This document shows positions 21,333-32,882 of a DNA stretch of 64,000 bases, piece after piece. The notes beneath the pieces were generated by a model that did not search any database, was not told the origin of the DNA, and saw only the letters and a list, made by a program, of their open reading frames with translations. The position numbers were made by a program, and so were the translations under genes. Every line of letters begins with the position of its first letter. Within the stretch, counting starts at the first letter, position 1. This DNA comes from Ligula intestinalis. Taxonomy: Eukaryota; Platyhelminthes; Cestoda; Diphyllobothriidea; Diphyllobothriidae. The stretch lies in NCBI GenBank assembly GCA_036362985.1, contig JAYGXS010000003.1:67407872-67471871 (forward strand). Direction: 5' to 3'.

Positions 21333-21732
21333 NNNNNNNNNNNNNNNNNNNNNNNNNNNNNNNNNNNNNNNNNNNNNNNNNNNNNNNNNNNNNNNNNNNN
21401 NNNNNNNNNNNNNNNNNNNNNNNNNNNNNNNNNNNNNNNNNNNNNNNNNNNNNNNNNNNNNNNNNNNNNNNNNNNNNNNNNNNNNNNNNNNNNNNNNNNN
21501 NNNNNNNNNNNNNNNNNNNNNNNNNNNNNNNNNNNNNNNNNNNNNNNNNNNNNNNNNNNNNNNNNNNNNNNNNNNNNNNNNNNNNNNNNNNNNNNNNNNN
21601 NNNNNNNNNNNNNNNNNNNNNNNNNNNNNNNNNNNNNNNNNNNNNNNNNNNNNNNNNNNNNNNNNNNNNNNNNNNNNNNNNNNNNNNNNNNNNNNNNNNN
21701 NNNNNNNNNNNNNNNNNNNNNNNNNNNNNNNN
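21333..21732. other. Assembly gap (400 N)
   Basis: 400 undetermined bases. Any open frame across them is meaningless. Confidence 1.
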
Positions 21733-22059
21733 GTGTCTGGGCCTTTTAGCAAGTACCTAGGCTGTTGGTATGGTAAATTACAACGTCAATTTTCCTAACT
21801 CCAACCCCTTGCGGAATTTAATGCTGCTATACCTAGAACCGAGCCCCACCTTACTCCCTACCCCTTAACAAAAACGTCATATCGGGAGGGCAAAACGCAA
21901 TCCCATAGGCGGCCCAGCCTATCTCCGATCGTCTTCCTACTAAGCAAAACTCCTGTTTAGCAGCCGTCGTTTGAACAGACCAATTTAGGGGCTAGGGCTG
22001 ATAAAACAAGCCACTGCTAGATAACCACCTATCGGCAAATGCATCGTGGACATGTAACA

Positions 22060-22400
22060 CGCGGTGGAAGTCGACTGTCGGACGGGGGTAGGTCTGCACT
22101 CGAGCGGGGCAGAATCCGACGTCCTAGCCTGGTGGCAGTCAGCCCAGCGGCCACCGCGAGCGGCCTTTGTCTTTGTCAGCCTTGAAGGTGATTGATCAGA
22201 CCGCGAGAGGTTATTGGATGGACCAGACTGGTGTGCGCAAGTGAACCTCAGTCTTGCGAGGCCAAAGGTTCAGCGTCGGTGTTTGCGCGCGTTGGCCGCG
22301 ATGGAGGATGGAGCGTTGATGCAGGCTGCGGTCACCGAGGGCCGGCGACCGGCTGCCATCGCACGACTTCTTGTGTGGCGTGACACGTTAGAAGGAAATA
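22060..22400 (+). repeat. R1 interspersed repeat, copy h (3' part)
   Basis: Contains CAGCCTTGAAGGTGATTGAT, GCGAGGCCAAAGGTTCAGCG, GTCACCGAGGGCCGGCGACC and CCATCGCACGACTTC. These are the 3' blocks seen in copies d and f. The 5' half with the GATCTTCAGG box is not visible, possibly lost towards the gap. Confidence 0.55.
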
Positions 22401-22468
22401 GGGCTACCGAGCTACCATATGTCCGTTCGTTTTCAGCTAACAAAAGGGCTGGCCGGCGGAAAGGGAGG

Positions 22469-22822
22469 TCATCCGGGAACTAGCCCACTACAAAGTGAGA
22501 AGAGCAACTCAAATCGGGACCCATTTACATGAACAGAGACAACTATTGAAGCTGGGGACGATAAGAGCTTCTTTTTGAGCGGAGGCTCAAAAGCAAAGCC
22601 AGCAAATGCCGGACTGGCTTTTATCAGCAACCGGGGCATCGAGAGACGGCAGTACTGCCTGCTGTAGGAGATAATTATTCGTCCCAGGACAACGAGACTG
22701 TCAGTTAGCGGAACAAATTCACCATCGTCGCTATTACCTACTTCCTTCCCCAAAGGAACCAGCTCCAATGACATAAAAGTCAAAATCTGCGAAGAACTGT
22801 GGTAGCTTGCACTCAGTACCAC
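22469..22822 (-). other. Unassigned 117-codon open frame
   Basis: An open frame without recognised motifs. It contains a hydrophobic stretch (DSLVVLGRIIISY) and a basic PPLKKKLLSS segment. Composition is compatible with coding, but no homology, splice context or conserved start supports it. The region lies between two R1 copies, so it may be chance. Confidence 0.2.
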
Positions 22823-22879
22823 TGGACTGACTCATCCAAGGCTGACGCATTATGCCAAGGCTGCAGTCTCGGTGACTGT

Positions 22880-23262
22880 CCTTAAGATGCGCTCTTGTGT
22901 GAACAGCCGCACCCTGTCCACCTCTTGCTTAATTTCGGGCACGACTTACCAACACGCCCATTCTCAACGGTACCCACGCCGGTGCGTAACCTCGCGCGGT
23001 CTAACCAATCACCTTCAAGGCTGCATAAGACTAAGACAGCTTTCAGAGGTTGCTCGGATTACTGTCGTTAGACACGACTTCGGACAGGTGCTCCGACAGT
23101 CAAAACTTCCTCCTAACTATTCTCTTTCCCATCTGCATAAAATACACTCTTCCCACCAATCTGGCCTTTCCATAACTCCTTTCGTCTCCTAAGGAACCAG
23201 GCCTGGAAAATCACAGCCGTTAGGGTTAACCTTATTACTTCTAACACTTTTCGATAAAACTT
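22880..23262 (-). repeat. R1 interspersed repeat, copy i
   Basis: Plus strand shows GGTCTAACCAATCACCTTCA, CCACCAATCTGGCCTTTCC, CTCCTAAGGAACCAGGCC and CAGCCGTTAGGGTTAACC: the complement of a long R1 copy. Confidence 0.65.
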
Positions 23263-23267
23263 CCCTC

Positions 23268-23310
23268 AAGCAAATCAATCCGGAGGCCTGGGATGACCCC
23301 ACTTAAGGTT
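23268..23310 (+). pseudogene. Short LINE C-terminal scrap
   Basis: AAGCAAATCAATCCGGAGG and the following GGGATGACC match 24326-24355 within the LINE fragment just downstream, encoding KQINPEAWDD. It sits directly against the R1 copy. Confidence 0.5.
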
Positions 23311-24117
23311 GGTAGGCACTGTCCACAAGTGGAAGGACTAAAACAGCCATCATCGAAGCATGAAATCATAGCTATAATAGGCAAAGAGAAGCGAAAACAC
23401 ATGGGCAGCCATTTAGCCTAGGGTGCTGGTAAAGCGAATGCATATGTGTGTGTAAGTGTGTGCGTGTGGGGTGTCGTGGGTGGTGACGCCAGGTTCAACG
23501 ATGCACTGCACGTTCTCGCGCTGCGAGGGGGATGCGTCATCACGGGTGCACTGCTGCAAGCACCATGCACGATGACGTAATATATTCTAAAATAATCAAA
23601 GCTAGTGAAAACAGGCATGATCAAGGCCACACCGAATTCCAATAAGTAGTGTAAGAAAAGGCGCCTTTGATAAATGCTGGGGCATCAGGCTGCCATACAG
23701 CTGGTCAGAGTGACAGTGTTCGCTCCTGCAGCTTTGAATGCCTGTCGTTCTTAGAGAAGAGGCAGAGCATTCCACCAGAAAGTAGCAGAACTTCTGCCGT
23801 CCTGGTATGGTACAAAGTGAACATGGCGCCTCTAAGCGAGACCCCTGTACATGAACAGGGAAAAGTAGAGCAGGAAGGCTCGAGATATCGGACTAGCTTT
23901 AACCCTCAGCGAAGATGACATGAGACCACTGTCACGCCTGTCAGTCGGGCCTTCAGCTGACCACAGCATTCAGTTTTGGACAACCGCGAACCATCTTCAA
24001 CGTAAAGCGGAAGACTTGTGGGGCTATTTTCCTGAGACCGCTCCTGACGCGGCGGACACACGAATGATCTACAGAGGCTAAGTAAGAAAGTTAAACTGTT
24101 TTCATCTCAGTTTCCAC
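23311..24117. other. No gene recognised
   Basis: Includes a TG-rich simple tract at about 23440-23470. The LINE-like frame at 24118 may have begun here but no RT motif is visible. Confidence 0.4.
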
Positions 24118-24426
24118 GTGCGAATACTGAAGGTAGGAAAGCATCCCAGACCAAGCGTGCTAATCATCCAGCCCACGCTGAAGCAGAAAGGGGAAAGATG
24201 GGTCGGTCATGTTGTCGTGAGAAGGGACGACAAGCACCTGCCCAAGCGATTATTCGACATCGACGTGGCAACCGATGGCTGCAGACAAGGGCGTCGCTAC
24301 AAGGAGGCCTCGCAGGCTTCCGCCAAGCAAATCAACCCGGAGATCCGGGATGACCTTGCTTCAGATCAACCGAGATGGCGTACTGCCGTAGGGACTGAAG
24401 CGACTGTAGTGGTCGCTTCTGCCTAA
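24118..24426 (+). pseudogene. LINE ORF C-terminal fragment, second family
   Basis: A 102-codon frame shows RWVGHVVVRRDDKHLPKRLF, then RYKEASQASAKQINPEIRDD and DQPRWRTAV. This 'RW-GH-x-R-x-x-D-x-x-LPK' followed by '-RRYKD-...-W-x-x-LA-x-DRP-WR' order is typical of the extreme C-terminus of LINE reverse transcriptase proteins. RT motifs are absent. It differs from the fragment at 10138 in sequence, so at least two LINE families contributed. Confidence 0.65.
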
Positions 24427-24439
24427 AGCCCACCTAACT

Positions 24440-24850
24440 CTCGACGCGAATGTACTTTTCGGCCTGCCTCTGACCAGACGCAAACTAGCGCACGAGGCAC
24501 GGACCACCCACGCCAGTGTCTACCTTCGTGCGGTCCAACCAATCACCACCAAAGCCGCGAGACTGAGCGAGGATTCGGCAGCCGCCCCGGTGACTGACGC
24601 TAGACTCACTTGGCATTCTGCTCCCTCGCGGGGCGGACGTGCCGCCGCTGCTCTCTCACGGTCGAACACCACGCCCAACCGAGTCAACCTTTTTATGAAG
24701 TATTCTTCAACTCATTCTGTAAGCAATATATTGTTCCTACTACTCTAGCTTTCCAAGACTTGTCTCACCTCAAAAGGAACCGGGCCTGGAAGATCGCAGC
24801 CGTTAGGGTTAAACCTTAGTAGCCTTGACATCTTTGCGATAAAATCATCA
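24440..24850 (-). repeat. R1 interspersed repeat, copy j
   Basis: Plus strand shows GTGCGGTCCAACCAATCACC, TTCCTACTACTCTAGC, AAAAGGAACCGGGCCTGG and AAGATCGCAGCCGTTAGGG, then TTTGCGATAAAATC. It is a near full-length minus copy. Confidence 0.65.
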
Positions 24851-26000
24851 TTGAGACTGAATGACTGTGGCAAGTAACTGTGAACCGGGAAGCACGTACC
24901 ACTCCTATGCAGTAGGTGAACTTCTACAACACCGAACCACTGCTTTTGTTTTATATATTGTAAATTTGGGTCAATGCTTGGCCTTGCTGGATATTTCCGG
25001 CCATTTGCAGTGTCAACACGTTCACAAAGATCGCACCTCTGAAGCGGAATTAAGATGCACTTGTGACTAACAAGTCATAATTGACCATTCCGGTTTCCCT
25101 TTACTTTGTCAGATCTGTGGCGGTCCCCGACTATTTGTGACCTTTAACAATCTCGCCTCCTTTTTCCTTGATTAACCCTGGACTTCGAATGCACTGACAA
25201 CACCTGTAGATTTTTATCCTTGTGTACACCAGCATTCAGGTTGTAACTGTTTCCCTAATATTTTACATGCCATTTATAGTTTAGTCTTTTACGTTAACCA
25301 TATTCATGGTGTTCCGCTATAGTCTGCAGAGTCAGACAAGTACTCTAACCACAGATCCACTTCATCCTATCCCACTAGTTGCTATGCGGTTGCCTGCGTG
25401 GGCTCAAATGTGAGCTCCAGGACAAAAACGGAACTTATTTATTCCATTACTAGATCGGCGATGCCCACATACACATCCATTACGTGTGCGTTAGGAAATA
25501 AATAATTCATACGCATGATTCAGGCTGTGTTCGATTTAAGATGGCTTGAGCTTATTTGTTAGATTGCGAAAAAACTATTGACTCTGTTCTGCAGGTAATG
25601 CACAAGGTCTCAGTTGCGAGTTACGGGTGTTAGGGTGGTGAGCCACGGCATAAGATTGATTGAAGTGCTACTGTTCGGTTGAGCCTGGATTGTGAAAAAT
25701 AGATGTTTGCGGGTAAGAGGCAGAAATATTTTGAATTAACCTACCGGAGTTCAATTACTCTTTAATCGCACAGTAAACACGTCCTTTGGGTAAGAGTTTT
25801 CACACGAACAAACCTGTATGCGTAATTGACATTACAGGAGGCTATATTTACATCACATAAAGCAATCAGCATCTGAAGGAACAGACACAAATACTCGGAC
25901 AAATTAGGCTTGGTGCCAGTATGTCGAGGCGTGTTAAAGCTGAGAGGCAATTCGTTACCCGGGAACAAAAAAACCAACTTATCACGTCTGTTAATGCTAA
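24851..26000. other. No gene recognised
   Basis: AT-moderate sequence with short frames only. No repeat shared with the rest of the window was noticed. Confidence 0.45.
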
Positions 26001-26345
26001 GAAGGTTTAACCCTTATGGCTGCGATCTTCCAGCTCCGGTTCCTTAGGTGAAGAGGGGCAAGTGATGGGAAGGCCAGAGTTGTAGGAAGAGTATATTATT
26101 TACAGAATGAATTGGAGAAGAGACAGTAGAAAAATGACTATCAGACGCCCGCACAACCGCAAGCCAGCGGACGGCGTCTGAAATGAGATCTGCTCGGCAG
26201 TCATCACATGAGGTCCCCTGTGAGTCGGTCTGTGATTGCTGTTATAGAGACCGGAAATAGCGAGCACTTCCAAAAGTGCACTACGGCTTGAGCTAGTCAC
26301 GACGAGCGTTCAAAAATGCACTTCGTGTGGAGCTAGTCACTACAA
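26001..26345 (+). repeat. R1 interspersed repeat, copy k
   Basis: TTTAACCCTTATGGCTGCGA, then TCTTCCAGCTCCGGTTCC, GGAAGGCCAGAGTTGTAGGA and AGCGGACGGCGTCTGAAATG. The R1 blocks are in order. A short internal duplication (CACTTCGTG/CACTACGGC...GAGCTAGTCAC) occurs at 26278-26340. Confidence 0.6.
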
Positions 26346-27800
26346 GTACATTAGGCAACGGACTGGCCATTTCGAGCTTACATGTTGTCACTGGGCTCCC
26401 AATTCTCGCTTGTCTCTTTGCGAGGGTGCTAGATCTAGAGACCTATTGCAGAACGACCATTCCTATCGCTGCCCTCAAATCAGGATGGATAGGCTAATCC
26501 GACTCAGACGGTTTTCGAGCAACTACCATCCGTAAAGCGAAGAGGTGTTCCCAGAACGGCCAGCCAGGAACGGAGAATCAGTTAAGGTTCCTACAGGACC
26601 TCGAAGAACCGTATTCATCTGATTTGACTCTACATAAACATTACAAGTGAAGTTTAAACGGTTCAGAGTCTTGTTGTTGAGTGGGTTTTACGATGATTCG
26701 TAAAGGCAAGGCAAATAGAAACTCCTGTTCCAGCGACCGAGTAGTCTTATCCTCAACTGCTCATGGCATCAGCTCGTATGAGTCTCCCTCATGAGACTTG
26801 GGTTCATGCTTAGGAGCGTTCGAGCCGAGTCAATTCGGCCTCATCAGGACATTCTGTTAAGTACAGCTAGCCAGGTGACTGAGTTCAATTGGACGTTTGC
26901 AATGCTAGTGAAGAAATGGAACTCGCGAGGTGTGCAACTCCATGGAATGAGGTGTCCACAACGAGGGAAGCCGTCGACGTCGAATTCCAGATGGTTATTT
27001 TGACGTCGCCAACCAGCCACACCCCCAATTAGAAGGGACGAATTTGGGTTAGAGTTCCACTGATCCTTTACAGAAACATTCTTAAACACGCAACCATTAT
27101 TGGTCTCTGATTGCACGTAGCTTCTCTATACTGAAGCTCCAAAGCGAAACGGAAAGCCGATATTCAGAAGTCATCGATGTTCTCGTGTTATTTAGGGAGG
27201 CAATGGATTATGGGGAATGAAGACGCTGCTACTACCCCCACATACTCGCCTAGACAAAAATAACTATACCGAACTGTCTAATCAAAATACAAGAAACGGG
27301 CACAGCAAGACGCCTATGTCGGGGACCTTGCGCTGAGTTCCAGGACCACGGTTGAGATTACAGTCGAGGCAAGGTTATCCCACGGGTATATTGATCCACC
27401 GCGGGATCCTGCGCAAGTCCATCGGGGACTCCTATTTCACTGCCTCACGAATCAAATACGAGCAACAAAACAGTCCGACAGCTACCATGCGTCCACGGGT
27501 CATGCAAATAAAAGACCCACTGGAGTAAGGTGAGCAGTCTGGCATCGTTTATCAAATGCCATGTCGCGACTGTTCCTGCCATTATACAGGGTAGACTGGG
27601 TGACGACCTAGCTCGCGAATAACTGAACACAAACTGGCAGTAAGAAGAGCTACCCACTATCCCAGATCATCACCCACACTCTGGAAGGACGCCAAAAATT
27701 CGACTTCACGGACACGCGCCGCTAATAAGACGGGGCGAGAACTGCCGGAGGCCTGAGTGTCAAACTCCACCTAAAACAACAGGCATGTGGATATAGCGCC
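26346..27800. other. No gene recognised
   Basis: Several 60-90 codon frames on both strands without motifs. Nothing supported. Confidence 0.4.
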
Positions 27801-27834
27801 CTGCTATTTTGCCTCTATGCTCGCGACCAAGAAC

Positions 27835-28123
27835 CACAGCCCAGTTCCTGCCCAGACATGCGCGCTGCCACGCCAAAGACGCAGGACACGGTGCCAAGGT
27901 CACACGCCCTAACACCAAGAACACGCGCAGAGGCGGTACGACGAATGACGTGAGCATGGACAAATGCCAGCCCCTCACCAGTTTACTCGTAGCTAGACTA
28001 CAAAAGCATGCCAACGCTTGCTGCTTTCTTATTTTCTCTGAAGATGGCCTCTTGTGTGAAGCCGAAAGCTCAGAATAATACGATTACGGTTTCAGTGATC
28101 GTGTCTTCTTCCTCTTCCTTAGA
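27835..28123 (+). mobile_element. Non-autonomous PLE-tail element (single arm)
   Basis: The core (GCGCGCTGCCACGCCAAAGA ... CATGCCAACGCTTGCTGC) matches the core of the hairpin element at 33721-34084. The end carries the tail TCTCTGAAGATGGCC ... GCCGAAAGCTCAG ... TCTTCTTCC at 28032-28123. Unlike the 33.7-kb copy, no inverted left arm is seen. Confidence 0.6.
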
Positions 28124-28312
28124 ACAATCTGCATAGCCCCGTCACGTCTTATAGAGCTAAAACAGAAGTTTAACGCATTCAGTTAATCATGTGAAAATGC
28201 AATCCACAGTTGAGGATGATAAGGAAGGTGGGGCGCGTGTCACTGGGGCAACTAAGCTGTAAAAAGGACAAACTGGAAACAGGCGTGTTTGGACCGGATG
28301 AAACAACAGTTG

Positions 28313-28899
28313 TTAAAATACGCATGTCAGGTTATGCAACATGGTTCTGCTGACGGGGTGGGGAGGGGGGGGGGCACAGCCAGTGAGCTCGCCCTTCCCT
28401 AAATAACGAGTCTTGTCTGATGATCGAAAAGAAAAATTCCAAAAGAAAAAGGGTACGGTCAACAAAGGGGCACAACAGACAGATATCACAGTCTGCGCAG
28501 AGGGTTCAAGGCAATTGACATCGGCAAGGGGGAGCTCTGATTGAACAGCTATAGGCACGGCTTCCGCACAAAAGTCGGCGAAGGTAGAGTTATCGTGGGG
28601 GTGGAAGGGAAGGCGGACTCTCATCAAATCACGGGAAGCACCAAAGAGGTCTACGCCACAAAGAGAGATATAAAATTGTTATCCCATGAGGCAGGATTCT
28701 TTTGTACATCCCGATTATCCTCGTCAGCGGAGTCGCGAGTACCATTTAGCTCGCCGGAGGAGCCCCCAACTTCTTTGTCCCGACCACGCAATAAGGAAAG
28801 ACCTCGTTCAAGATGGTGTCCCGATCGGGCGTTGGAAATTCGTGGTGGACGTTTGTTAACCTCACTGGAGAGATCGTTGAACACCTCTGCCATATTCAT
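28313..28899 (-). pseudogene. Candidate protein-coding fragment, two frames, unknown
   Basis: Two minus-strand frames abut. The first (28899-28651) starts MNMAEVFNDLSSEVNKRPP and continues with polar residues to a TAG. The second frame overlaps it and reads FGASRDLMRVRLPFHPHDN, then FADFCAEAVPIAV and LADVNCLEPSAQTV towards 28313. Both have protein-like composition and together could be one coding region split by a frameshift near 28655, or two exons. I recognise no family and see no convincing splice pair. It could also be chance or an unrecognised transposon ORF. Confidence 0.3.
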
Positions 28900-29504
28900 A
28901 TGGGCCGTCTGCGCCTAAAGGAGCATGTAAAAGAAGAGTCAATTTGACAGAAAAACCAGAGGCCGTGTGGTCCGGATCCAAAGTACATGCAAACTGGATC
29001 TCAGTTAAAAAAGGTACTCAAATATGTCGAGTGGAAGGGGTTTAATTGCGGCGGTTCCTTCAAACTCCAGGTGGGAGTCCCCGCAGGCTGTCACAGACCA
29101 ATGAAAAAGTAATAAGCTGGATGTGCTACTTAGAAATGACAGAGTTTTAGGTGCTATTATGTCCTGGTTTCCACTCCCACCTTTTTTCCTACTTTTGTTA
29201 CGAGAGTTTTATATTGAAGTGATGCACAGCGAAGAAGGAGCGTCACGACTTCTCCTCCCATATGGTCCCCTAGAGGAAGACAAATCTCGCCGCATGTGCG
29301 ATGGGCCGCTGATGTTGACTCACAAGAAGGTCCGTAGGCAGAATACCGGTATGGAGATGCCGCAGGAAGGCTTAAAAGTTGGTTCGATCAGTAAGAAAGG
29401 GAAACGAATACTGGCAGAAAGGCTTACACCGATCATTGAGAGGAAACACATCACACGCAAGGCGGTTAGTGATATAGGCAGCAGGAAATTTCCCACAAAG
29501 AAAG

Positions 29505-29570
29505 GGGAGACTGGAATGGCCATTTCTGGCTTATTAGTCTGCGTCAGCCAATCAGACCCATTGCGATCTG
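29505..29570 (-). repeat. SINE 3'-end fragment
   Basis: GGAGACTGGAATGGCC, TTTCTGGCTTATTAG and CAGCCAATCAGACCC match the 3' portion of the tRNA-derived SINE family described at 35707. Confidence 0.6.
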
Positions 29571-29599
29571 AACGGAAGACTCCACTGTGATTTGAAGTT

Positions 29600-30022
29600 C
29601 GTGACACGAGCCGGCGCTTGTCCAAAAGAGTAAGGGAACACATACCCGCATGGTTAGGGAAGGGCCAACTTAAAGGTGTAAACAGTTCAATCTTAGCGCA
29701 CCTGGTGGACTCGAACCATCGCGTGGATGCCAAAGAGGCCTTCCGAGTGATTTACAAGGTGCCTTCAAGCTACTCAAAACTCCTCGGACAGCGTCTGTTG
29801 GCGACGGCAGAGGCGGCCGCCATCAGGCTACGCAGACCGCTGCTATGTGCCCAAAAGAATTTCGTCGCGGCGCCCCAGTTGCCATGGGCGAAACTAGGTA
29901 ACACGGCCACCCACAGCGGCCCACAGGCCTCGGAAACGGGCCCCCGCAGAGACGACCAAGTCCCAAGTCCAGCCACGCACACCTTATCGGCGGTCCTGGA
30001 CGCCGGGCCGTCTAGATGTTGA
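29600..30022 (+). pseudogene. PLE GIY-YIG endonuclease C-terminal fragment
   Basis: The open frame shows SKRVREHIPAWLGKG, then SSILAHLVDSNHRVD, AFRVIYKVPSSYS, LLATAEAAAIRLRRPLLCAQ and FVAAPQLPW. The R..EH pair, the HL-D--H element and the Glu in ATAEAAAIR are the second half of a PLE-type GIY-YIG nuclease. The same layout is intact at 48528-48800. The GIY and YIG tyrosines that should precede 'SKRVREH' are missing, and the sequence begins directly after a SINE fragment. The residues beyond QLPW are low-complexity and probably not part of the domain. Confidence 0.7.
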
Positions 30023-30725
30023 CACTCTGATCTCAACTCCCCCCCCACCCCCCTTCCTCCCCCCTCCTCCCCACAGTGACAACGAGAACACTTCATCTGT
30101 CCACCAACCACCATAGTTTATTCATACCATATAAATGTAAAGGCCTGACGAGAATTTATCGAAAACAAACGTATGTTCGCCAATTTATCTTCTGACATTT
30201 TCAATGGGAATTTTCGCAAATGTTAGAACAAGTTTATAATTGAACGCGAAGTAGAAGCAGGTTCAACAGCACAATTATACGAATGGCCAGCTAATTGGCG
30301 ACTTAATCAGACGGAGTACAATCATCGAACGGCCATGCACCAGGAAAATTACTTTGATCCGAAGGAAGTGGCTAGATAACAAGACTTCAAGGTTGAAAAC
30401 AAATCGCAGAATTCCACAGCATTTACTACAGGGGCACATGGATCAACACTGCTAGCGCGTTCTGAAAAAAAAGAATACCATTCCATAGCAATCCTACACA
30501 ATATCAAAGAAGTATTGATTGCCTAATTGTCGTTATGTGATTTATATTCAAGACTCACAATGAAGACGAGGTATACTAAATCTGGTTCGGATTATTAAGC
30601 AGTATTTATTACGGTAAGAACTATGTTACAGAAGGCGGTGAGAATCAAGCCACAGTAACACCGAGTTTTCTAGGTCTGTGGAATGGTCGACGACAGTACC
30701 CTAGGCAGATGGCACTGCCTACAAA
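30023..30725. other. No gene; C-rich tract at 30040-30074
   Basis: A strongly C-rich strand (runs of 6-8 C with T) at 30040-30074, then AT-rich sequence with no supported frame. Confidence 0.5.
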
Positions 30726-30729
30726 GAGT

Positions 30730-30970
30730 CTGCAGACTGAAATGACCGTTTCTGAATCCTTAGTCATCATCAGCCAGTCATACCCAAGTGCTGTGAGGCT
30801 GCTGGTGGGGCTCGGGAATGATCCCCAAGACAGAGCCAGAGACTAAAATGATCAGTTATGACTTATTAGCCGTCATGAATCAGTCATGCCCAAACCCAAA
30901 TGACGCATCCCCCGACACTTGAACCCCTTCATCAGAAGTCCAACGACCCAACAACTGCGCAACGGGATCG
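30730..30970 (-). repeat. tRNA-derived SINE copies (one partial, one near complete)
   Basis: Two minus-strand SINE 3' ends occur back to back: CATCATCAGCCAGTCATACC at 30767 and ATTAGCCGTCATGAATCAGTCATGCCC near 30870. The second continues into a tRNA-like head whose complement has a B-box-like GGGTTCAAGTG and an A-box-like TGCGCAGTTGTTGG. Confidence 0.55.
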
Positions 30971-32160
30971 TCGTTTTCTTGGTTTTCGATTGATTATATT
31001 AACACTGGTGGATTGGCGTTTACCGATAAGTTACAGAACTTGGTCGTCCCATTGCGTTTTGGGGTTCACTCCATACCGAAGAAAAATTATAATGCGTGTC
31101 ATGAGGCATACGGAGGGAAACCTCCATCTAACACGCATCACATGCGCCATGTGGCGGCCGTGGTAACTCACCCCAAATACCTCAACACTCACAGCACAAT
31201 GGAAACAGAAGTCTTGTCGACTATGATGCTGCAGTATCGCGTCGACTCTCTAGAAGCACTAACCACAACGTCCACCCACCTCACTTAGCGTAGGGCTCGA
31301 CGGCTGGAGGGGAGGAAGGATATTATACACATACATTCGATCAAGCGGGGGCGATAATAATTGTGCGGACCGCTTGGAACACCGGCTAGTGATTTGGCTC
31401 TGAACCAACAGCGGCCACTGCAGAAACTGGTGGAACGATCGGCCTCCCAATCATCACACATCACAATCTAGTTATTGGACAGCCTGACTCAGACAGAAGC
31501 CAAGGTCGTGCGCAGCCGACACGCGGTAGGGCGCCACAAAAACACAGCTCACCGTTTTCTTCCCTAAGGTTGAAAAGCCCCACGGCTCCGAAGACTCGGA
31601 CTGATAGCGCATTGTGTCGCAGGGATCGACCTCGTCCCGTTTTTTGGTCTTGGCGAGAAACACAAGACTCGTGCATTTGTCTCGATTCGCGCGGACTCCC
31701 CCCCCCAACCTGTCCACGCATTCGCTAAGCCCAGCAAACAAACCGATGACGAAGCGTAGTGCGCACATGGACGAGGCGCGTGCTTTCCGCCCTCCTACTG
31801 GCTGTCCAATAAAGCAAGGCGACCAATCAAATATCAGCGCATATTCATTTGCTCTGCTCGTCGCGCTACCTCTTCAGGCCCTGTCTGCCTGCGAGGTTAA
31901 AGCGCGAGTTGAAGAGGCGCGCACGAGGAATGGAGAGGCAAAGGCTGGTCGAGAGGCCGCCAACGGAGGTTTCGTCAGCACGAAGACAAAGAACGCGCGT
32001 TATGGCACCGCTGACGTCTACGGGGCTCCTGATGACACAGCCGACTAGGTGACCACTTGCGTGCTAAACAGGAATCAGAACGCGATAGGGAATGGCAAGT
32101 GTGAATAATTAGCACACAGCTGGGGGGTAGTTACTTTGGGCCCCGTTCCAACACGCAGGC
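30960..32160 (+). repeat. R2 long interspersed repeat, copy 1
   Basis: About 1.2 kb is shared with 35850-37520 in the same orientation. Landmarks: TTGATTATATTAACACTGG, GTGGCGGCCGTGGTAACTC, GGGGGCGATAATAATTGTG, ACAGCGGCCACTGCAG, GGCTCCGAAGACTCGGACTG, GGGGCTCCTGATGACA and CACAGCTGGGGGGTAGTTAC. No long frame is conserved between copies, so it is non-coding or long dead. The 144-codon frame at 31614-32048 is not open in copy 2. Confidence 0.7.
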
Positions 32161-32882
32161 CACATCGCAAAATCGAGAAGGCAGTCGAATAGTGTTGACA
32201 TCAACAGCAAGGATACTGTAACCAGGGTCTAACTGTCCGTGATCCTTCTCTGTCTCGCTTCAACCGCAATGACCTCCGGAGGCAGGCTTAGTGTAAGCGG
32301 CTCAGCTTTCCTGCACTAACTCACACACAAACACGTACACGCACAGGCATACTGATACACGCAAGTGCGCAGTTACAGTTAGGCACCGAGATCGTCTGCT
32401 TGCCTAAACCTTTGGCACGTGTACCTGCCTGTGTGCCAGTGTGTGGCATACTGCCAGGTTGTTCTGATACTCAGGTTCACCGAACTATTCACAATAACAA
32501 GGCCGCAAACGGAACTCGATTCAGGCGGGCTTGTCTCTCTTGCTCTCACTCTTTCGGAGTGAAAAGTCACTGTTTAGAAATGCAGGGGGAAGAGGTGAAC
32601 CTAAGAAACACAGAAAAACTAGGGTTCCAGCGCACAAATTGGGCGGCCGCGGCTGAATTTCAGAAGAAAGGAGGAAAAATGAGACCTTGTGCACGTAAGT
32701 AAACATCGCTACAGGGAAGCAGTCCCCCTAGGCTTCTTTCTCCCTCTCAAACAGCACGACAGCCACATTGATGTCGATGCAAGCGCGTCTCCTGCAAAGC
32801 AACGCTGCATTCAGCACAAATTTTTCGAATTATGCAGACGACGAATGAGCATCTGGTGAGGTCAACTTGTAATGAACTAGAC
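32161..32882. other. No gene recognised
   Basis: Short frames only. A CA/GT-rich patch occurs around 32320-32360. Confidence 0.45.

Noticed and set aside
21321..21760. Open frames across the N run
   Set aside because: The frames exist only because N carries no stop codons. The same applies at 34120-34744 and 49829-50360.
29123..29590. 155-codon plus-strand open frame as a gene
   Set aside because: No motif is recognised, its end overlaps a SINE fragment on the other strand, and its hydrophobic start is low-complexity.
31614..32048. 144-codon plus-strand open frame as a gene
   Set aside because: It lies in repeat R2, and the frame is not conserved in the second copy.
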